DNA of 56,205 bases, from NCBI GenBank assembly GCA_964655005.1, contig CAZZKE010000011.1, positions 1 to 56,205 of the forward strand. The letters are read 5' to 3'. This document shows positions 33,181 to 41,833 of this stretch, in pieces (the first letter of the stretch is position 1; every line of letters starts with the position of its first letter). This DNA is from CAZZKE01 sp964655005. Lineage in GTDB: Bacteria > Pseudomonadota > Alphaproteobacteria > Rhodospirillales > JABHCV01. The position numbers and the translations under genes are program-made. The notes beneath the pieces were generated by a model, which did no database searches, had not been told where the DNA came from, and was given only the letters and a program-made list of their open reading frames with translations.

Positions 33181-36100
33181 GATGAAACCCGTTCGACGGC
33201 GGCGAGGATTCGTTCCGGGGTCGCCGGGGCGTCCAGGGACGGATATCTGGCGTAGTTACCGGCCCCGGCGACCGCATCCGACAGCGCCAGAAAAGCGGAA
33301 ATACCCAGCATCAGCGGCGGTTCGCCGACCGCTTTCGATTTGTGGATGGTGTCTTCGATGTTTTCGCCCGGCCGCCAGATATCGATCCGCATGTCCGGGG
33401 CGCGGTCGCCACAGGTTGGTATCTTGTAGGTCGAGGGCGCGTGGGTCTTGAGAATTCCCTGATCGTCCCAGCACAGTTCTTCCGTGGTCAGCCAACCCGC
33501 CCCCTGGACGAAGCCGCCCTCGATCTGGCCCAGGTCGATGGCCGGGTTCAGGGATTTACCTGCATCGTGCAAAATATCGACCCGCAACAGCCGGTTTTCA
33601 CCGGTCAGGGTATCGATGGCGACCTCGCTGACCGAAGCGCCGTAGGCGAAATAGAAGAACGGCCTGCCTTCCGCCTTTTCCTTGTCCCAGCGGACTTTCG
33701 GGGTGGCGTAAAACCCGGTCGCGGACAACGATATCCGGGCCCGGTAGGCCTCGGCGATAAAGTCGGCGAATGCTATTTCCTGGCTTCCGACACGGACCCG
33801 GCCGGGCCGAAATTCGACATCGTCCCTGCCGACCCGCCAACGTTCCATGGCAAAAGCCACCAGCCGGTCCTTGATTTTGGCGCAGGCGTCGGCCGCCGCC
33901 ATGCCGTTCATGTCCGACCCCGACGACGCCGCCGTCGCCGATGTGTTGGGAACCTTGGCGGTGTTGGTGGCGGTAATTTTAACCCGCTCGATATCCACCT
34001 GGAAGGCTTCGGCGACGACTTGGGCGATTTTAACGAACAGCCCCTGCCCCATCTCCGTGCCGCCGTGGTTAAGGTGGATGGAGCCATCGGTATAGACATG
34101 AATCAGCGCCCCCGCCTGATTAAGGAAGGTCAGGGTAAAGGAAATGCCGAATTTCACCGGCGTCAGCGCGATGCCGCGCTTAAGGGTATTGCTGGATTTG
34201 TTCCAGTCGCGGATTTCCGCCCGCCTTCGGTCGTAATCCGAAGTCCGGCGCAGGTCTTCCACCAGTTCGGCGATGATACAATCTTCGACGGTCATGTTAT
34301 AGGGCGTGACCGAGCGCCCGCCGGGCGCTCCTTGCGGGTCATAGTAATTGACCGCGCGAACATCCACCGGGTCCCGGCCCAGATGGTGAGCGATTTCGTC
34401 GATCACCCGCTCGATCCCGACCATCCCCTGCGGCCCGCCGAAGCCCCGGAAGGCGGTGTTCGAAACTGTATTGGTCTTGCAACGATAAGAAGTTATGGCG
34501 ACATCGGGCAGGTAATAGGCGTTATCGGCATGGAACATGGCGCGGTCGCAAATCGGCACGGATAAATCATATGACCGACCGCAACGGGCCGCCTGATCGA
34601 AGGTTACCCCCTCGATACGGCCATCATTATCGAAGCCGACCCGGTAATCAATCCTGAAATCATGGCGCTTGCCGGTAATAATCATATCCTGATCCCGGTC
34701 GTAGCGGACCTTCGCCGCCCGGCCGGTCATTCTGGCGATTATAGCAGCGGCGGCGGCGGGTAGATTGCCATTGCTTTCCTTGCCGCCGAAACCGCCGCCC
34801 AGGCGCCTGACTTCGACCGTTACCGCATGATTGGCGAGGTTCAGGACTTTCGCCACGGTATGCTGGATTTCGCTTGGATGCTGGGTCGAACAATAGACGG
34901 TAACGTCGCCATCTTCACCGGGCTCGACCAGCGCAACCTGACTTTCCAGATAAAAATGTTCCTGGCCGCCCAGGTAAATACGGCCTTCGAGCACGTTACC
35001 CGACCGCCCGATAGCCCCTTCGGCGTCACCCCGGGCCATGACGCACGGCGCTTCCAGCAATGATTCCGCCGCCATCGCCTGATCGACGGTGACGATGGCC
35101 GGTAACTCCTGATAATCGACGACCGCCAGCGCGGCGGCGGCGCGGGCCTGATCGATGGTTTCGGCGGCGACGGCGAACAGCGCCTGACCGGCATATTCGA
35201 CCAGATCCGTCGCAAACAACGGATCGTCACCCATGGCCGGGCTGATATCGTTGGTTCCGGGAATATCGACGGCGGCGATCACCGCGACCACGCCCGACGC
35301 CCGTTTGACGGCGCCCAGGTCCATACCGAGAATTCTGGCATGGGCCTTTTCGCTCATGGCGATATGCACGGCCAAGGTGCCGGCGGGGGCCTTGATGTCA
35401 TCGATGAAAACGGCCTCGCCGGTAACATGCTTGTGGCCGCTGTCATGGCGTTGCGGTTTATGAACGCCGCCGCTGACCCCTTCCGAAGATACCGCCGGAA
35501 CGGCGATGGAACTGTCCGTACGGGCCCCTGCGATGGCCGCGCCGCGCCCGACCAGGCGAGTCTCGTAAAGCGTTGCCCGGTTTTCCCGAAAACATCTTTC
35601 AAGCAGGTTTTTAGCCACCTGCATCCGGTACCCGGCGCCGGCCCGCATGTCCCCGATCGGCTGGAAATCCCGATCGAAGCCGGGCCGGGCCCTGCTTATG
35701 GTTTCCGCCGTCCACGGTTGACCCAGAAGCGCCGCTTCGACCGTCACGGCCCGTTTCGGAATAGCCGCCATGCCGCCGAAGGCGATGCGGGCCTGACTGA
35801 TCAAACCATCCGTGACGGCGATGCGGAAGCAGCCACAGACCGCCGAAATGTCTTGATCGAAACGTTTGCTGACCTTAAAGCACCAAAAATTCCCGGTATC
35901 GCCGGAAATAGGGATCTCGATAGCCTTCAGGAATTCGCCGGGGTTGCGGTCCTGTTTGCCGTAATCCAGAAAAAAATCCTCTATGGGCAGCCGCCGGTGC
36001 TCTTTTCCCCGTTGCAAAATCAGGATCGCCCCAAGCGCCATCAGGGCCGGCGGGGTATCGCCGATGGGCGAACCGTTGGCGATGTTGCCGCCGATGGTGC

Positions 36101-36989
36101 CGGCGTTACGGACCTGCCCGGCCCCGATGCGGCGTATCAGTTCACCGAAATCCGGCCATAATTCGCTAATCGCCGCGTGGGCGTCGGCAAAGGTCACGGC
36201 GGCGCCGATGGTCAGCGTTTCGGCGTTTCGCTCCAGGGTTTTCAGCTCCCTGACCCGGCCAAGGGCAATCAGCGTGTCCGGCCTGCGATGACCCTTGTTT
36301 TCCCACAGGCCGACATCGGTGGCGCCGTTCACCAGCACCGCGCCAGGGTTATCCTGATAGCACCGGACCAGACCATCGAGGGAGCCCGGCGACATGAAGC
36401 GCCGGTCCCCGGTTCGCAGTTCTATGGTTTCGGTATGGGTCTGTTGTCGCAGCCACTGTAACTCCGCTTCCCGCCGTTCGTTATCCCAATCCGGTTCGGG
36501 ATAGCCGCCGGCGCAATCGGCGGCGGCGATGATCGGGCCATAGCCGGTACAACGGCAAAGGTTACCGGCCAGCAGGTCCGCCGATTGCCGTGGGTCCATG
36601 GCTTCGCCGGACACATATGCCGCATACATCGACATCACGAAACCGGGGGTGCAAAAACCGCATTGCGAACCGTGCTGATCGACCATCGCCCGCTGCACCG
36701 GGTGCAAACGCCCATCGGGGGCTTTCAGGCCCTCGACGGTGGTCACAGATTTGCCTTCCAGCATGGCCACAAACTGGATGCAGGAATTGACGGCGCGGTA
36801 GCGAACCCGGCCATTTTCCAGTTCGCCCAGCACCACCGTACAGGCGCCGCAGTCACCTTCGGCGCAGCCTTCCTTGGAACCGCACAACCCGGTGTCGTCG
36901 CGCAGATAACGCAGCAGGGTAAGACTCGGCGAGATATTTTCAATGGTCCGCGTCTCGCCGTTCAGGCGCAGGGTAACGAACCGGCGCAC
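33177..36989 (-). CDS. xdh: Single-chain xanthine dehydrogenase (fused XdhA-XdhB)
   Basis: 1270-residue molybdo-flavoenzyme oxidising hypoxanthine to xanthine and xanthine to urate. All domains are in one polypeptide: a ferredoxin-like 2Fe-2S domain (Cys36, 42, 47, 50, 70), a second 2Fe-2S domain (Cys110, 113, 145, 147; QCGFCTPG and GNLCRCTGYG), an FAD domain (about 195-480, with INGAT-like VNGATDVG and GNIANGSPIGD) and the molybdopterin domain (about 520-1270). The last has GGGFGGKE, FRGFGGPQ and catalytic Glu1223 in VGEPP. Bacteria more often have separate XdhA and XdhB; this order resembles the eukaryotic enzyme. The frame is intact with no sign of a recent join. It lies 3 bp after uraH. 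Confidence 0.95.
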   Translation of the reverse strand: MRRFVTLRLNGETRTIENISPSLTLLRYLRDDTGLCGSKEGCAEGDCGACTVVLGELENGRVRYRAVNSCIQFVAMLEGKSVTTVEGLKAPDGRLHPVQRAMVDQHGSQCGFCTPGFVMSMYAAYVSGEAMDPRQSADLLAGNLCRCTGYGPIIAAADCAGGYPEPDWDNERREAELQWLRQQTHTETIELRTGDRRFMSPGSLDGLVRCYQDNPGAVLVNGATDVGLWENKGHRRPDTLIALGRVRELKTLERNAETLTIGAAVTFADAHAAISELWPDFGELIRRIGAGQVRNAGTIGGNIANGSPIGDTPPALMALGAILILQRGKEHRRLPIEDFFLDYGKQDRNPGEFLKAIEIPISGDTGNFWCFKVSKRFDQDISAVCGCFRIAVTDGLISQARIAFGGMAAIPKRAVTVEAALLGQPWTAETISRARPGFDRDFQPIGDMRAGAGYRMQVAKNLLERCFRENRATLYETRLVGRGAAIAGARTDSSIAVPAVSSEGVSGGVHKPQRHDSGHKHVTGEAVFIDDIKAPAGTLAVHIAMSEKAHARILGMDLGAVKRASGVVAVIAAVDIPGTNDISPAMGDDPLFATDLVEYAGQALFAVAAETIDQARAAAALAVVDYQELPAIVTVDQAMAAESLLEAPCVMARGDAEGAIGRSGNVLEGRIYLGGQEHFYLESQVALVEPGEDGDVTVYCSTQHPSEIQHTVAKVLNLANHAVTVEVRRLGGGFGGKESNGNLPAAAAAIIARMTGRAAKVRYDRDQDMIITGKRHDFRIDYRVGFDNDGRIEGVTFDQAARCGRSYDLSVPICDRAMFHADNAYYLPDVAITSYRCKTNTVSNTAFRGFGGPQGMVGIERVIDEIAHHLGRDPVDVRAVNYYDPQGAPGGRSVTPYNMTVEDCIIAELVEDLRRTSDYDRRRAEIRDWNKSSNTLKRGIALTPVKFGISFTLTFLNQAGALIHVYTDGSIHLNHGGTEMGQGLFVKIAQVVAEAFQVDIERVKITATNTAKVPNTSATAASSGSDMNGMAAADACAKIKDRLVAFAMERWRVGRDDVEFRPGRVRVGSQEIAFADFIAEAYRARISLSATGFYATPKVRWDKEKAEGRPFFYFAYGASVSEVAIDTLTGENRLLRVDILHDAGKSLNPAIDLGQIEGGFVQGAGWLTTEELCWDDQGILKTHAPSTYKIPTCGDRAPDMRIDIWRPGENIEDTIHKSKAVGEPPLMLGISAFLALSDAVAGAGNYARYPSLDAPATPERILAAVERVSS

Positions 36990-36992
36990 CGC

Positions 36993-37346
36993 TCAGCTTC
37001 CCCGGTAGGTCGAATATCCGTAGGGCGAAATCAGCAACGGCACATGGTAGTTTTCTTCCGGATCGGAAATTCCGAACCTGAGCGGCACCATGTCCAGAAA
37101 TCTGGGCCCCGGAAGGGCCGCCGATGTCCGGTCGAAATAGGCCCCGGCGTGGAACAGCAACTCGTAAACACCGGGCGCGAAGTCGCTTCCTGCAAGCAGC
37201 GGCGCGTCACATCGGCCATCGGCGTTGGTCGAAGCCTCACCGACCTTTTCCCGGGCTTCCCCGTTCAGCCGAAACAGTTCGACCCGGATACCGTCGCCGG
37301 GCTTGCCCAGGGTGGTGTCGAGCACATGCGTGGTCAGTCTCCCCAT
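36993..37346 (-). CDS. uraH: 5-hydroxyisourate hydrolase (transthyretin-like)
   Basis: 117-residue enzyme converting 5-hydroxyisourate to OHCU, the step between PuuD and UraD. It has the family motifs: N-terminal RLTTHVLDT (catalytic His7), the Arg in NADGRCDAPL, YHVPLLISP (His100) and the C-terminal tetrapeptide YRGS. There is no signal peptide, so it is cytosolic. The ATG at 37344-37346 has GAGG about 8 bases upstream; two in-frame ATGs further upstream would add unrelated residues. It is the first gene of the large xdh operon, which runs through to the adenine deaminase gene at 25198. Confidence 0.94.
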   Translation of the reverse strand: MGRLTTHVLDTTLGKPGDGIRVELFRLNGEAREKVGEASTNADGRCDAPLLAGSDFAPGVYELLFHAGAYFDRTSAALPGPRFLDMVPLRFGISDPEENYHVPLLISPYGYSTYRGS

Positions 37347-37403
37347 AACCATCCTCATCCCGATTACATATAGCCCCAATGCCGACAGGTTACCCTGTTC
37401 TTG

Positions 37404-37422
37404 CGTGATCTTCTAATTCACG
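37404..37422. promoter_or_regulatory. Inverted repeat CGTGA-N9-TCACG in the uraH/phosphoribosyltransferase gap
   Basis: Five-base perfect arms (37404-37408, 37418-37422) lie about 58 bp upstream of the uraH start and 94 bp before the divergent phosphoribosyltransferase gene. It could be the operator that balances purine breakdown and salvage. The arms are short, so chance is possible. Confidence 0.3.
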
Positions 37423-37445
37423 TTAGGCATGGTCATATTAACGAG

Positions 37446-37475
37446 GCGCCGCATCGGCGCTATTTTATATTTTTT
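37446..37475 (+). terminator. Terminator-like hairpin in the leader of the phosphoribosyltransferase gene
   Basis: GCGCC (37446-37450) and GGCGC (37456-37460) form a short G+C stem, followed at once by TATTTTATATTTTTT. This looks like an intrinsic terminator on the plus strand, 40 bp before the start codon. If the promoter is upstream of it, the gene may be controlled by attenuation. If the promoter is in the A+T-rich stretch after it, it would simply be a fence. Confidence 0.45.
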
Positions 37476-37515
37476 GACAATGAATAAAATTATATAACTT
37501 GTCCGGAAAAGGTTA

Positions 37516-38058
37516 ATGGTTGAAAAGACTTACGTGACCCCGCAAAGTCTGCTGGATGATTCATTCCGGCTTGGATTGCAAATCATCGCCGATGGATTCC
37601 GCCCCGATTACATCATCGGCGTATGGCGCGGCGGCACCCCGGTCGGCATCGCCGTGCAGGAACTGCTGCACTACCACGGATTCCCCGCCGACCACATCGC
37701 CATCCGCACATCTTCATACGAAGGCATCGAAATTCAGGGCGATGAAATCAGGGTGCACGGGCTCCACTACATAATCGAAAACGTCAACGCCGGGAATTCA
37801 TTGCTGATTGTCGATGACGTATTCGATACCGGGCGCAGCGTCCAGGCCGTTATCGAACGGATAAACGAACTTTCCCGGCGCAACACGCCGGAAACCATCA
37901 GGGTCGCCACGGTCTATTACAAGCCCAGCAAACGCAGGGTCGACAGCACCCCCGACTACTACATTCACGAAACCGACGACTGGCTGGTCTTCCCCCACGA
38001 ATTGCAGGGCCTGAGCCGGGAAGAGGTGGCGGCCAGCAAACCGGTGGCGCTGGGATAA
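37516..38058 (+). CDS. Phosphoribosyltransferase, purine (hypoxanthine/xanthine) type
   Basis: 180-residue type I phosphoribosyltransferase. The PRPP-binding motif VDDVFDTGRS is near residues 98-107 and the N-terminal block GVWRGGTPVGIAVQELL matches the COG2236-type hypoxanthine phosphoribosyltransferase-like group. The base specificity cannot be read from sequence; the position next to uraH and xdh suggests a purine such as hypoxanthine, xanthine or guanine. AAAGG lies just before the ATG. It runs opposite to the purine breakdown operon, so the cell can choose between salvage and degradation from one control region. Its stop codon is the first TAA of a dispersed repeat. Confidence 0.85.
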   Translation: MVEKTYVTPQSLLDDSFRLGLQIIADGFRPDYIIGVWRGGTPVGIAVQELLHYHGFPADHIAIRTSSYEGIEIQGDEIRVHGLHYIIENVNAGNSLLIVDDVFDTGRSVQAVIERINELSRRNTPETIRVATVYYKPSKRRVDSTPDYYIHETDDWLVFPHELQGLSREEVAASKPVALG

Positions 38059-38089
38059 TACCAAGGATCAGCAGGGCAATTCGGTATTA
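38056..38089. repeat. Dispersed palindromic repeat supplying stop codons to two convergent genes
   Basis: 34 bp starting TAATACCAAGGATCA and ending TCGGTATTA. The outer TAATACC/GGTATTA are exact mirror images. The left TAA (38056-38058) is the stop codon of the phosphoribosyltransferase gene and the right TTA (38087-38089) is the reverse complement of the stop codon of the MaoC gene. The whole gap between the genes is the repeat itself. Confidence 0.8.
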
Positions 38090-38551
38090 CGGGAAGGCTA
38101 GGGAAATAACTTCGGCGACCAGGGCCGGGCGGTCCGCGCCCTCGATTTCCATGACGCAGTCGGCGACAATTTTGTAGCCGCCGTTATCGAGCTTCTCGAC
38201 GGACTTGAAGGTCTTCTGCAACCGCACCCTCGATCCGACCGGCGCCGCGTTAGTGAACCGTACCCGGTCGGAGCCGTAATTGAGCGACTTGCTTAAATTT
38301 TCGATAATTGAAATTTCGGCGGCCAGGCGTGGCAGCAGCGCCAGCGTCAGATAGCCATGCGCGATAGTTTTGCCACCCGGCATTTCCCGTTCGGCGCGGG
38401 CCGTATCGACGTGGATCCACTGGTAATCGCCGGTCGCTTCGGCGAAACGGTCTATCGTCGCCTGATCCAGCGTCACCCAGGAACTGGGCGGCAACTGCCG
38501 ATCGATTAATTCGGCGACATCGGCGGGGTGGGCGATTTTCAGCGTGGTCAA
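38087..38551 (-). CDS. MaoC-family dehydratase (hot-dog fold)
   Basis: 154-residue single hot-dog protein of the MaoC/R-specific enoyl-CoA hydratase family. The hydratase motif (Asp and His in DYQWIHVDTARAERE, then GKTIAHGYLTLALLP) is intact, so it should hydrate trans-2-enoyl-CoA to the 3R-hydroxyacyl form. Start assignment is uncertain: there is no ATG. The TTG at 38549-38551, preceded by AGAG and giving MTTLKIAHPADVAEL-like family sequence, is preferred over a TTG at 38587. It is divergent from the thioesterase gene, and its stop codon is part of a dispersed repeat. Confidence 0.85.
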   Translation of the reverse strand: MTTLKIAHPADVAELIDRQLPPSSWVTLDQATIDRFAEATGDYQWIHVDTARAEREMPGGKTIAHGYLTLALLPRLAAEISIIENLSKSLNYGSDRVRFTNAAPVGSRVRLQKTFKSVEKLDNGGYKIVADCVMEIEGADRPALVAEVISLAFP

Positions 38552-38616
38552 ATTCTTGCTCTCTTCGACAGTGCGGGTTGTGGACAAGGCGGATCATATG
38601 TGGAAACGTATCGCCG

Positions 38617-39054
38617 ATGAACAGTAAAATACCCGAAGGCTTCGAACCCTTCCCCTACATCAGCGGTTTTATAGACTTGGCGGGCCCCTATTATTTCGGC
38701 GGCAAGGACGGTGATGTCCTGCGCTACGGGTATCTCGCCGCCGATGAACACGACAACACCAACGGCGTCGTTCACGGCGGCGCCCTGATGACCTTCGCCG
38801 ACACCGCCATGGGATCGGCGGTATACATGACGGCCAAGGGTCCGTGCGCGACCATATCCATGAATTCGGAATTCATCGCCGGGGCCAAACCCGGCCAATG
38901 GATCGAGGCCGCGGTGGTTATAAGCAAGATCACCCGGACGCTGGCCTTCGTTCGCGCCGAACTGCTGTCCGAAAACCGGACCGTACTGAACAGTTCGGGC
39001 ATCTGGAAAATTTTCTCGGCCAAATCCACCGCCCACCGGAAGTCGAGTTTCTAG
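38617..39054 (+). CDS. PaaI-family acyl-CoA thioesterase
   Basis: 145-residue hot-dog fold thioesterase. Family residues are seen in NTNGVVHGGALMTFADTAMG (Asn and His-Gly-Gly around residues 47-53, Asp near 59) and VYMTAKGPCATISMNSEFI. It probably releases free acid and CoA from acyl-CoA intermediates of the neighbouring pathway, or relieves CoA trapping. The ATG at 38617 is used; an upstream TTG at 38578 would add 13 residues that do not belong to the fold. The acyl-CoA ligase gene follows 85 bp later on the same strand. Confidence 0.88.
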   Translation: MNSKIPEGFEPFPYISGFIDLAGPYYFGGKDGDVLRYGYLAADEHDNTNGVVHGGALMTFADTAMGSAVYMTAKGPCATISMNSEFIAGAKPGQWIEAAVVISKITRTLAFVRAELLSENRTVLNSSGIWKIFSAKSTAHRKSSF

Positions 39055-39139
39055 GGCGAATCCAAGCAAACTTTAGTCTTTTGCTGGCCGCCCCGATATG
39101 GCAGTCTTGGTGGGTAATATATAAAACAGGGAGGATAAA

Positions 39140-40783
39140 ATGCTGGGATTAATGCAAGACCGTCCGTTGCTTATTTCATCCATACTGACCCATGCGGCGA
39201 GGGAGCACGGCGAACAGGAAATTGTCTCGAACGCCATCGAAGGCGGTGTCCACCGTTATACCTATGCCGATTGCGAGAAACGCACCAAGCAACTGGCCAA
39301 CGCGCTGGGCAGGCTGGGCGTACAGCCCGGCGACCGTATCGGCACCCTGGCCTGGAACGGCTATCGCCACCTGGAAATATATTACGCCACCTCGGGCATC
39401 GGCGCGGTCTGCCACACCATCAATCCGCGCCTGTTCCCCGAACAGGTGGCCTATATCGCCGGCCACGCCGTCGATCAGTATATTTTTGTCGATATCAATA
39501 TTTATCCACTGATCGAGGCCCTGGCCGACCATCTGAAAACGGTCAAGGGCGTAATCGTCATGACCGACCAGGACCACATGCCCGAGGTCAAGATCGCCGA
39601 CAAAATACCGGTGCATTGTTACGAAACCCTGATCGCGGCTGAATCAGACCGGCTCGAATGGCCCCAGTTCGATGAAAATACCGCCTCGTCGCTGTGTTAC
39701 ACTTCCGGCACCACGGGCCACCCCAAGGGGGTCTTGTACAGCCACCGTTCGACCCTGCTGCACGCGCTGACCTGCCATATGATTGATGTCGTTCCGATGG
39801 GTTCCGCCGACTGCGTGCTGCCGGTGGTGCCGATGTTCCACGTCAATGCCTGGGGCGTGCCCTACATGGCGCTGATGTCGGGCACCAAGCTCGTCTTCCC
39901 CGGAATTCTCATGGATGGCGAGAACCTGACCAAAACCATGAACCAGGAAAAGGTCACCACGTCGCTCGGCGTGCCGACTATCTGGCTCGGGCTGCTCACC
40001 CACTTGCGCCAGTCCGGTCAAAGGCTGGACACGGTAAAGCGCTTCCTGATCGGCGGCGCCGCCTGTCCGCTGGCCATCATCGAAGGTTTCGGCAGGGAAT
40101 ATGGTATTGCCGTCACCCACGGCTGGGGAATGACGGAACTGAGCCCGGTGGGCACCGTGAACGCCATCAAGGGCGGCATGGAGAACATGAGCGAGGACGA
40201 ACTATACCGGCACCAGCTGGTACAGGGCCGGGCGCTGTTCGGTTATGAAATGAAGATCGTCGATGAAGAAGGCGTCGAACAGCCCCGCGACGGCAAATCC
40301 TTTGGCCGATTGATGTCGCGTGGCTACTGGGTGGTTTCGGAATACTACAACGACCGGGAGAACCCCGACGGCATCCTGGACGCCGATGGCTGGTTCGACA
40401 CCGGAGACGTCGCCACCATCGACCAGCGTGGCTTCATGCAGATAACCGACCGCACAAAGGACGTTATCAAATCCGGCGGTGAATGGATCAGTTCTATCGA
40501 ACTGGAAAACATCGCGGTCAGCCACCCCGCCGTAACCAGCGCCGCAGTGATCGGCCTGCCCCACCCGAAATGGGACGAGCGCCCCCTGTTGATTGTCGCC
40601 AAGGCCCCCGACGCCGAAGTCACCAGCAAGGAACTGCTGGCTTTCTACGACGGCAAGGTCGCCGCCTGGATGAAGCCGGACGACGTGGTCTATATAGACG
40701 AAATGCCCCTGGGCGCGACCGGCAAGATACTGAAAACCAAGCTGCGCGAGATATATGGCGAACACAAACTGCCGACGGCCTGA
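39140..40783 (+). CDS. Acyl-CoA ligase (AMP-binding, DmdB-like)
   Basis: 547-residue adenylate-forming enzyme that activates a carboxylic acid with ATP and CoA. The P-loop YTSGTTGHPKGV (about residues 192-203), GWGMTELSP, the FDTGDVATID hinge and the final catalytic Lys in PLGATGKILKTKLR are all present. The N-terminus MLGLMQDRPLLISSIL and the INPRLFPEQ block match the medium/long-chain ligase branch that includes the methylmercaptopropionate ligase DmdB; the exact acid is not readable. GGGAGG lies before the ATG. It is well placed to feed the FadB, thiolase and dehydrogenases encoded downstream. Confidence 0.92.
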   Translation: MLGLMQDRPLLISSILTHAAREHGEQEIVSNAIEGGVHRYTYADCEKRTKQLANALGRLGVQPGDRIGTLAWNGYRHLEIYYATSGIGAVCHTINPRLFPEQVAYIAGHAVDQYIFVDINIYPLIEALADHLKTVKGVIVMTDQDHMPEVKIADKIPVHCYETLIAAESDRLEWPQFDENTASSLCYTSGTTGHPKGVLYSHRSTLLHALTCHMIDVVPMGSADCVLPVVPMFHVNAWGVPYMALMSGTKLVFPGILMDGENLTKTMNQEKVTTSLGVPTIWLGLLTHLRQSGQRLDTVKRFLIGGAACPLAIIEGFGREYGIAVTHGWGMTELSPVGTVNAIKGGMENMSEDELYRHQLVQGRALFGYEMKIVDEEGVEQPRDGKSFGRLMSRGYWVVSEYYNDRENPDGILDADGWFDTGDVATIDQRGFMQITDRTKDVIKSGGEWISSIELENIAVSHPAVTSAAVIGLPHPKWDERPLLIVAKAPDAEVTSKELLAFYDGKVAAWMKPDDVVYIDEMPLGATGKILKTKLREIYGEHKLPTA

Positions 40784-40791
40784 ACTGTGCC

Positions 40792-41562
40792 CTAGCGCGC
40801 CACCAGCGAGCCGCCATCGACCGGAATGACCACGCCGGTGACGAAGGCGCTGGCCCTTGATGACAGGTAAATCGCCACCCCGGCCATGTCCTCGGGTGTG
40901 CCGATTCGGCCGCGCGGAATGCCCGCCTTGATCTGTTCCTGGTAATTTTCCAGCATATAGCCGGTCATTTCGCTTGGAAACAGGCCCGGCGCGATGGCGT
41001 TGACATTAATATGGCGCGGGGCCAGGCGCTGGGCCAGAACCCTGCTAAGGTGATGAATGGCCGCCTTCGAGGCCGGATAGGAATAGGTTTCCATAAACGG
41101 CGAGCCCAGGCCATCGATAGAACCGGTATTGATGACCCGGGCCGGGTCGTCGGCGGTGGCGGCGGCTTCCAGTCGCCCTATTAGCGCCTGGGTCAGGAAA
41201 AACGGCGATTTAACGTTGATATCCATGACCTTGTCCCAACCGGACTCCGGAAATTCATCGAAGGGCGCGCCCCAGGCGGCGCCGGCGTTGTTGACCAGTA
41301 TATTCAGGGCGTCTTCCCGCTCGCCCAGTTCGCCGGCCAGCCTTTTGATTTCGGCCAGCGATGACAGGTCGGCCGGCAGCGATATGCAGGTCCCGTGTTC
41401 GGACAATTCATCGGCAACCCTGTCGCAAACATCGGCCTTGCGCGATGAAATATAGGTGCGGGCGCCGTTTTCGACGAAGCCTCGCGCGATCATCAGGCCA
41501 ATGCCACGCGACCCGCCGGTAACCAGCGCCACCTTGCCGTCGATGGAAAATAAATTTTTCAC
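40792..41562 (-). CDS. Short-chain dehydrogenase/reductase
   Basis: 256-residue classical SDR oxidoreductase. The NAD(P)-binding TGGSRGIG (residues 15-22), the NNAG motif, catalytic Ser in NTGSIDG and the YPASK Tyr-Lys pair are all intact. Arg in SSRKAD near residue 42 hints at NADPH preference. The start is GTG at 41560-41562, with GGAGGAG 5 bases upstream; 83 upstream in-frame codons have no SDR sequence. It is convergent with the acyl-CoA ligase gene (8 bp apart) and opposite to the Liv operon. A 3- or 4-oxoacyl-CoA is a plausible substrate by context only. Confidence 0.92.
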   Translation of the reverse strand: MKNLFSIDGKVALVTGGSRGIGLMIARGFVENGARTYISSRKADVCDRVADELSEHGTCISLPADLSSLAEIKRLAGELGEREDALNILVNNAGAAWGAPFDEFPESGWDKVMDINVKSPFFLTQALIGRLEAAATADDPARVINTGSIDGLGSPFMETYSYPASKAAIHHLSRVLAQRLAPRHINVNAIAPGLFPSEMTGYMLENYQEQIKAGIPRGRIGTPEDMAGVAIYLSSRASAFVTGVVIPVDGGSLVAR

Positions 41563-41833
41563 GATAACTCCTCCGATTTGTACATCCTGGACAATCCCCC
41601 GATAGCGAAAAACTTTCAAGCCTTTGAGTTGACTCGGCCATCGCCCTCCCGCATCCTTTGGGACAGAAAAAGCGGCAAAGCTTTCAACCGGGTTTCGCCG
41701 GATTTGGCGGAACCTGCAAAACGGGAAGACACATTTCGGCGAGAGGAAGAGACCCGATAAACGATGACGGCATTCGGTGGCTCTGTTTTTTCTGGCTGTT
41801 TGCGTCAACACAAAAGTCTTTTAGGGAGCTAGC

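Noticed and set aside
37474..37500. TTGACA with a TATA-like stretch as a sigma-70 promoter for the phosphoribosyltransferase gene
   Set aside because: The spacing (about 11-13 bases) is too short for a normal promoter and the next A+T box is too near the start codon, so I did not call it.
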